In this document: piece after piece, positions 60,795 to 64,000 of the stretch
How the letters are laid out: each line of letters starts with the position of its first letter
How positions within the stretch are numbered: the first letter of the stretch is position 1
Assembly: GCF_001269655.1 (NCBI RefSeq)
Contig: NZ_LHVE01000004.1
Coordinates: 179,951 to 243,950, forward strand
Length of the DNA: 64,000 bases
Reading direction: 5' to 3'
Source of the DNA: Pseudomonas thivervalensis
GTDB taxonomy: Bacteria > Pseudomonadota > Gammaproteobacteria > Pseudomonadales > Pseudomonadaceae
Notes under the pieces: model-generated
Database searches by the model: none
Told to the model about the DNA's origin: nothing
The model's input: only the letters and a program-made list of their open reading frames with translations
Translations under genes and position numbers: made by a program

Positions 60795-62159
60795 ATGAGC
60801 GAACGACCGGGCAATCAGCTGTTCGATGCCTACTTCACCGCCCGCGACATGCGCGAGGTGTTCTGCGATGCGGGGCGGGTCCAGGCCATGCTGGATGTCG
60901 AGGCCGCGCTGGCTCGGGCCGAGGCGCGGGTGGGGTTGATCCCCCAGGACGCGGTGGCACCGATCGAAAACGCCTGCCGTGCCCAGTTGTACGATTTTTC
61001 CGCATTGAGCGAAGCGATTGCCAGCGCCGGCAATTCGGCGATTCCGCTGGTCAAGGCGTTGGGCAAGCGCATCGCCACCCAGAGCGCCGAGGCTGAGCGC
61101 TACGTGCACCTGGGCGCCACCAGCCAGGACGTGATGGACAGCGGATTGGTGCTGCAACTGCGCCAGGCGTTGGGTTTGATCGAGGCAGAGCTGGCGCAAC
61201 TGGCCGTCACCCTGGCCCGCCAAGCCGAACGCTACGCCGCCACACCGCTGGCCGGGCGCACCTGGCTGCAACACGCCACGCCGGTGACCCTGGGCATGAA
61301 AATCGCCGGTTGGCTGGGGGCGATCACTCGCAGCCGCCAGCGCTTGAAAGAGCTCAAACCACGCTTGCTGGTGCTGCAATTTGGCGGCGCCTCCGGAACG
61401 CTCGCCGCGTTGGGTGAGCAGGCGCTGCCGGTCGCCGAAGCCTTGGCTGCCGAGCTGCAACTGAACCTGCCGGAACAGCCCTGGCACACCCAGCGCGATC
61501 GTTTGGTGGAGTTCGGCGCGGTGTTGGGCTTGATCGCTGGCAGCCTGGGCAAACTGGGTCGCGACATCAGCCTGTTGATGCAGACCGAAGCCGGCGAAGC
61601 GTTCGAACCCTCCGCGCCGGGCAAGGGCGGTTCGTCCACCATGCCGCACAAGCGCAACCCGGTGGGCGCGGCGGTGCTGATCGGCGCGGCGACGCGAGTG
61701 CCTGGCTTGTTGTCGACATTGTTCAGCGCCATGCCCCAGGAACACGAGCGCAGCCTGGGCCTGTGGCACGCCGAATGGGAAACCCTGCCGGAAATCTGCT
61801 GCCTGGTCTCCGGGGCCTTGCAACAGGCGCGACTGCTGGCCGAAGGGCTGGAAGTGGACGCGACGCGCATGGCCCGCAACCTGGAACTGACCCAGGGGTT
61901 GGTGCTGGCGGAGGCGGTGAGCATCGTCCTGGCCCAGCGGGTGGGGCGCGACACGGCGCATCATTTGCTTGAGCAATGCTGCAAGCGCGCGGTGGCCGAA
62001 CAGCGGCATCTGCGCGCTGTGCTGGGGGACGAACCCCAAGTCACCGCGCAGTTGTCCGCGACCGAGCTCGATCATCTGCTCGACCCGGCCCACTACCTCG
62101 GCCAGGCCCAGACCTGGGTCGCCCGGGCCGTGGCCGAACACCTTGCCTTGAATGCCTGA
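60795..62159 (+). CDS. pcaB: 3-carboxy-cis,cis-muconate cycloisomerase
   Basis: 454-aa fumarase/aspartase-superfamily enzyme converting the dioxygenase product to gamma-carboxymuconolactone. The superfamily signature GGSSTMPHKRNP lies at about residues 278-289 (catalytic loop with Ser), and LGATSQDVMDSGL and the ATPVTLGMKI block precede it. The ATG at MSERPGNQ is chosen; the open frame upstream runs through a REP element. Confidence 0.94.
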   Translation: MSERPGNQLFDAYFTARDMREVFCDAGRVQAMLDVEAALARAEARVGLIPQDAVAPIENACRAQLYDFSALSEAIASAGNSAIPLVKALGKRIATQSAEAERYVHLGATSQDVMDSGLVLQLRQALGLIEAELAQLAVTLARQAERYAATPLAGRTWLQHATPVTLGMKIAGWLGAITRSRQRLKELKPRLLVLQFGGASGTLAALGEQALPVAEALAAELQLNLPEQPWHTQRDRLVEFGAVLGLIAGSLGKLGRDISLLMQTEAGEAFEPSAPGKGGSSTMPHKRNPVGAAVLIGAATRVPGLLSTLFSAMPQEHERSLGLWHAEWETLPEICCLVSGALQQARLLAEGLEVDATRMARNLELTQGLVLAEAVSIVLAQRVGRDTAHHLLEQCCKRAVAEQRHLRAVLGDEPQVTAQLSATELDHLLDPAHYLGQAQTWVARAVAEHLALNA

Positions 62160-62171
62160 AAGGAGATTGTT

Positions 62172-62972
62172 GTGGGATTCGTCAAACTCGCCGAGGGCGA
62201 TCTGAACTACCGATTGGACGGGCTGCAAGACGCCCCGGTGCTGGTGCTCTCCAACTCCCTGGGCACCGATTTGCATATGTGGGATGAGCAGGTCGCGGCC
62301 TTCAGTGAACACTTTCGCGTGCTGCGCTTCGACACCCGGGGTCATGGTCAGTCGTTGGTGACCGAAGGCCCCTACAGCATCGAACAACTGGGTCGCGATG
62401 TGCTGGCGATGCTTGATGCCTTGAACATCGACAAGGTGCATTTCTGTGGCTTGTCCATGGGTGGGCTGATCGGCCAGTGGCTGGGTATCAACGCCGGCGA
62501 ACGCCTGCAAAAACTGGTGGTGTGCAACACCGCCGCCAAGATCGGCGATCCGTCGATGTGGAACCCGCGCATCGAAACCGTGCTGCGTGACGGCAAGGCG
62601 GCGATGGTGGCGTTGCGCGATGCGTCGATTGCCCGCTGGTTCACGCCTGATTTTGCCGATGCCCATCCGGACAAGGCGAAGAAAATCACCGACATGCTCG
62701 CCGCGACATCGCCTCAGGGTTACGCGGCCAACTGTGCCGCCGTGCGCGATGCCGATTTCCGCGAGCAGTTGTCTGCGATCCGCGTGCCGCTGTTGGTGAT
62801 CGCCGGCACCGAAGATGCCGTGACGCCGCCGTCGGGTGGGCATTTTATCCAAGCGCGCGTCAGTGGGGCCGAGTACGCCGAGTTCCATGCCGCGCACCTG
62901 TCCAACGTCCAGGCCGGTGCTGCGTTCAGCGCTCGGGTCCTGGATTTCCTGCTTGATTCCGGCCGCGCCTGA
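62172..62972 (+). CDS. pcaD: 3-oxoadipate enol-lactonase
   Basis: 266-aa alpha/beta hydrolase hydrolysing beta-ketoadipate enol-lactone to beta-ketoadipate. Nucleophile Ser95 in GLSMGG, the acid in GTEDAVTP and the histidine in EFHAAHLSNV form the triad. GTG start with AGGAG six bases upstream. The next gene follows after 10 bases. Confidence 0.95.
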   Translation: MGFVKLAEGDLNYRLDGLQDAPVLVLSNSLGTDLHMWDEQVAAFSEHFRVLRFDTRGHGQSLVTEGPYSIEQLGRDVLAMLDALNIDKVHFCGLSMGGLIGQWLGINAGERLQKLVVCNTAAKIGDPSMWNPRIETVLRDGKAAMVALRDASIARWFTPDFADAHPDKAKKITDMLAATSPQGYAANCAAVRDADFREQLSAIRVPLLVIAGTEDAVTPPSGGHFIQARVSGAEYAEFHAAHLSNVQAGAAFSARVLDFLLDSGRA

Positions 62973-62982
62973 GGAGTTTTCC

Positions 62983-63375
62983 GTGGACGAAAAACAACGT
63001 TACGACGAAGGCATGCAAGTACGCCGCGCGGTGCTGGGTGATGCCCACGTCGATCGCAGCCTCACAGCCCTGACCGAGTTCAACAGCGAATTCCAAGAGA
63101 TGATCACCCGCCACGCCTGGGGTGACATCTGGACCCGCCCGGGCCTGCCGCGCCATACCCGCAGCCTGATCACCATCGCCATGTTGATCGGCATGAACCG
63201 CAACGAAGAACTCAAGCTGCACCTGCGCGCCGCCGCCAACAACGGCGTGAGCCGTAGCGAGATCAAGGAAGTGATCATGCAGAGCGCCATCTACTGCGGT
63301 ATCCCGGCAGCCAACGCCACCTTCCACCTGGCCGAATCGGTCTGGGATGACCTGGGCGTCGAATCGCGGGCTTAA
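62983..63375 (+). CDS. pcaC: 4-carboxymuconolactone decarboxylase
   Basis: 130-aa AhpD-like-fold enzyme that decarboxylates gamma-carboxymuconolactone to the enol-lactone. Family block: RHTRSLITIAMLIGMNRNEELKLHLRAAANNGVSRSEIKEVIMQSAIYCGIPAAN. GTG start after GAGGAG. Last of the B-D-C run, and the length equals that of P. putida PcaC. Confidence 0.95.
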   Translation: MDEKQRYDEGMQVRRAVLGDAHVDRSLTALTEFNSEFQEMITRHAWGDIWTRPGLPRHTRSLITIAMLIGMNRNEELKLHLRAAANNGVSRSEIKEVIMQSAIYCGIPAANATFHLAESVWDDLGVESRA

Positions 63376-63391
63376 GGGGGACTTCATCCCC

Positions 63392-63481
63392 TGTGGGAGC
63401 GAGCTTGCTCGCGATAGCGGTGGACCAGCTTGCATCAATGTTGAATGTGATGACGCCCTCGCGAGCAAGCTCGCTCCCACA
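63392..63481. repeat. REP inverted pair
   Basis: TGTGGGAGCGAGCTTGCTCG and CGCGAGCAAGCTCGCTCCCACA between pcaC and the convergent porin gene. Confidence 0.8.
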
Positions 63482-63523
63482 GTTTTTTGAGTCGTTCGCA
63501 GCATCGCATACACCTCAAATCCC

Positions 63524-63551
63524 TGTGGGAGAGCTTGCTCGCGATAGCGGT
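63524..63551. repeat. Single shortened REP unit
   Basis: TGTGGGAGAGCTTGCTCG plus GATAGCGG; four bases shorter than the standard unit, so a degenerate copy. Confidence 0.6.
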
Positions 63552-63593
63552 AGATGAGCCAGCATCAATGCCGACTGGCCCACCGCGTGAGCT

Positions 63594-64000
63594 TTACAAC
63601 AAACTGATCGGATAGCTGACGATCAACCGGTTCTCATCGAATTCATTGGTGCTGTAATCCCGGCGCATCGTCGAGTTGCGCCACTTCACATTGAGGCTCT
63701 TCAGTGCACCGCTCTGCACGGTATAAGCCAGCTCACTTTCACGGCCCCATTCCTTGCCGTCATCGACCGTGGCGGTGTGCACATTGTCGCCGCTGATGTA
63801 GCGGTTCATCAGGGTCAGGCCCGGCACGCCGACGGCGGCGAAGTTGAAGTCATGGCGCACTTGCCAGGATTTTTCCTTGGCGTTGTCGTAGCTGGAGTTG
63901 TAGCTGTCGTTCGCCAGGGTGCCGCCGCTGGTGCCGTTGACGCGCATCCAGGCGTCGTCGCCGCCGACTTTCTGTAGGCCAACGTAGAAGGTGTTGCCGC
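63594..64000 (-). CDS. OprD-family porin (3' part, runs off the window)
   Basis: C-terminal part of an outer-membrane porin of the OprD/OpdK type: strands such as ESELAYTVQSGALKSLNVKWRNSTMRRDY and ENRLIVSYPISLL, where the last residues form the final barrel strand. The frame continues unbroken to the right edge (GNTFYVGLQKVGGDDAW precedes), so its start and signal peptide are not visible. Placed beside the pca cluster it may import aromatic acids, but that is context only. Confidence 0.8.
   Translation of the reverse strand, partial: GNTFYVGLQKVGGDDAWMRVNGTSGGTLANDSYNSSYDNAKEKSWQVRHDFNFAAVGVPGLTLMNRYISGDNVHTATVDDGKEWGRESELAYTVQSGALKSLNVKWRNSTMRRDYSTNEFDENRLIVSYPISLL

Overview
The window is a stretch of Pseudomonas chromosome, most likely from the P. 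fluorescens group. Support comes from the gene order gtsD-oprB-mutarotase-hexR-zwf-pgl-eda, the block icmP-bifA-sodB-argO-argP, the order MaoC-hydrolase-fadD2-fadD1, the high-GC coding bias and the many short inverted REP-type repeats between genes. No rRNA, tRNA, CRISPR array, insertion sequence or prophage was seen.

Layout. 1-8 kb: glucose uptake (GtsD, OprB), hexose-6-phosphate mutarotase, the repressor HexR and the divergent zwf-pgl-eda operon, i.e. the entry to the Entner-Doudoroff pathway. 8-19.3 kb: a PLP enzyme, small conserved proteins, a FUSC/DUF1656/HlyD efflux operon, then MaoC, a lysophospholipase-like hydrolase and two tandem acyl-CoA ligases (fadD2, fadD1). 19.4-22 kb: an accessory insert with a 632-aa MACPF (perforin-like) protein and a 66-aa partner gene, preceded by a triple 11-bp tandem repeat. 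22-25.6 kb: YihY, peptide deformylase and small genes. 25.6-29 kb: gluconate regulator, kinase and permease (gntR-gntK-gntP) with three matching operators. 29-35.6 kb: AlaC, a LysE exporter, small enzymes and an ECF42-type sigma factor operon with its YciI/DGPF partner. 35.8-45.3 kb: Fur-controlled imelysin lipoprotein IcmP, c-di-GMP phosphodiesterase BifA, SodB, ArgO/ArgP, an epimerase, a coiled-coil membrane protein and a double-Cache periplasmic protein. 45.3-51.6 kb: RapA, small proteins including a probable 38-aa cbb3 oxidase subunit CcoM behind two Anr-type boxes, and a Pit phosphate transporter. 52-63.4 kb: the complete protocatechuate (beta-ketoadipate) pathway, pcaR-K-I-J-F-H-G-T-B-D-C, with PcaR boxes before pcaR, pcaK and pcaI. 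A partial OprD-family porin runs off the right edge.

How it fits together: most of the window is carbon catabolism (glucose, gluconate, fatty acids, protocatechuate). Local repressor or activator sites can be read in front of many of these units, and A-rich AANAANAA motifs of the Hfq/Crc type sit at the starts of oprB, zwf, fadD2, gntP, pcaK and pcaH, which suggests shared catabolite repression. The least ordinary items are the MACPF locus, the ECF42 cluster with its candidate promoter, the Anr-controlled micro-gene and the shared half-sites upstream of fadD2 and fadD1.
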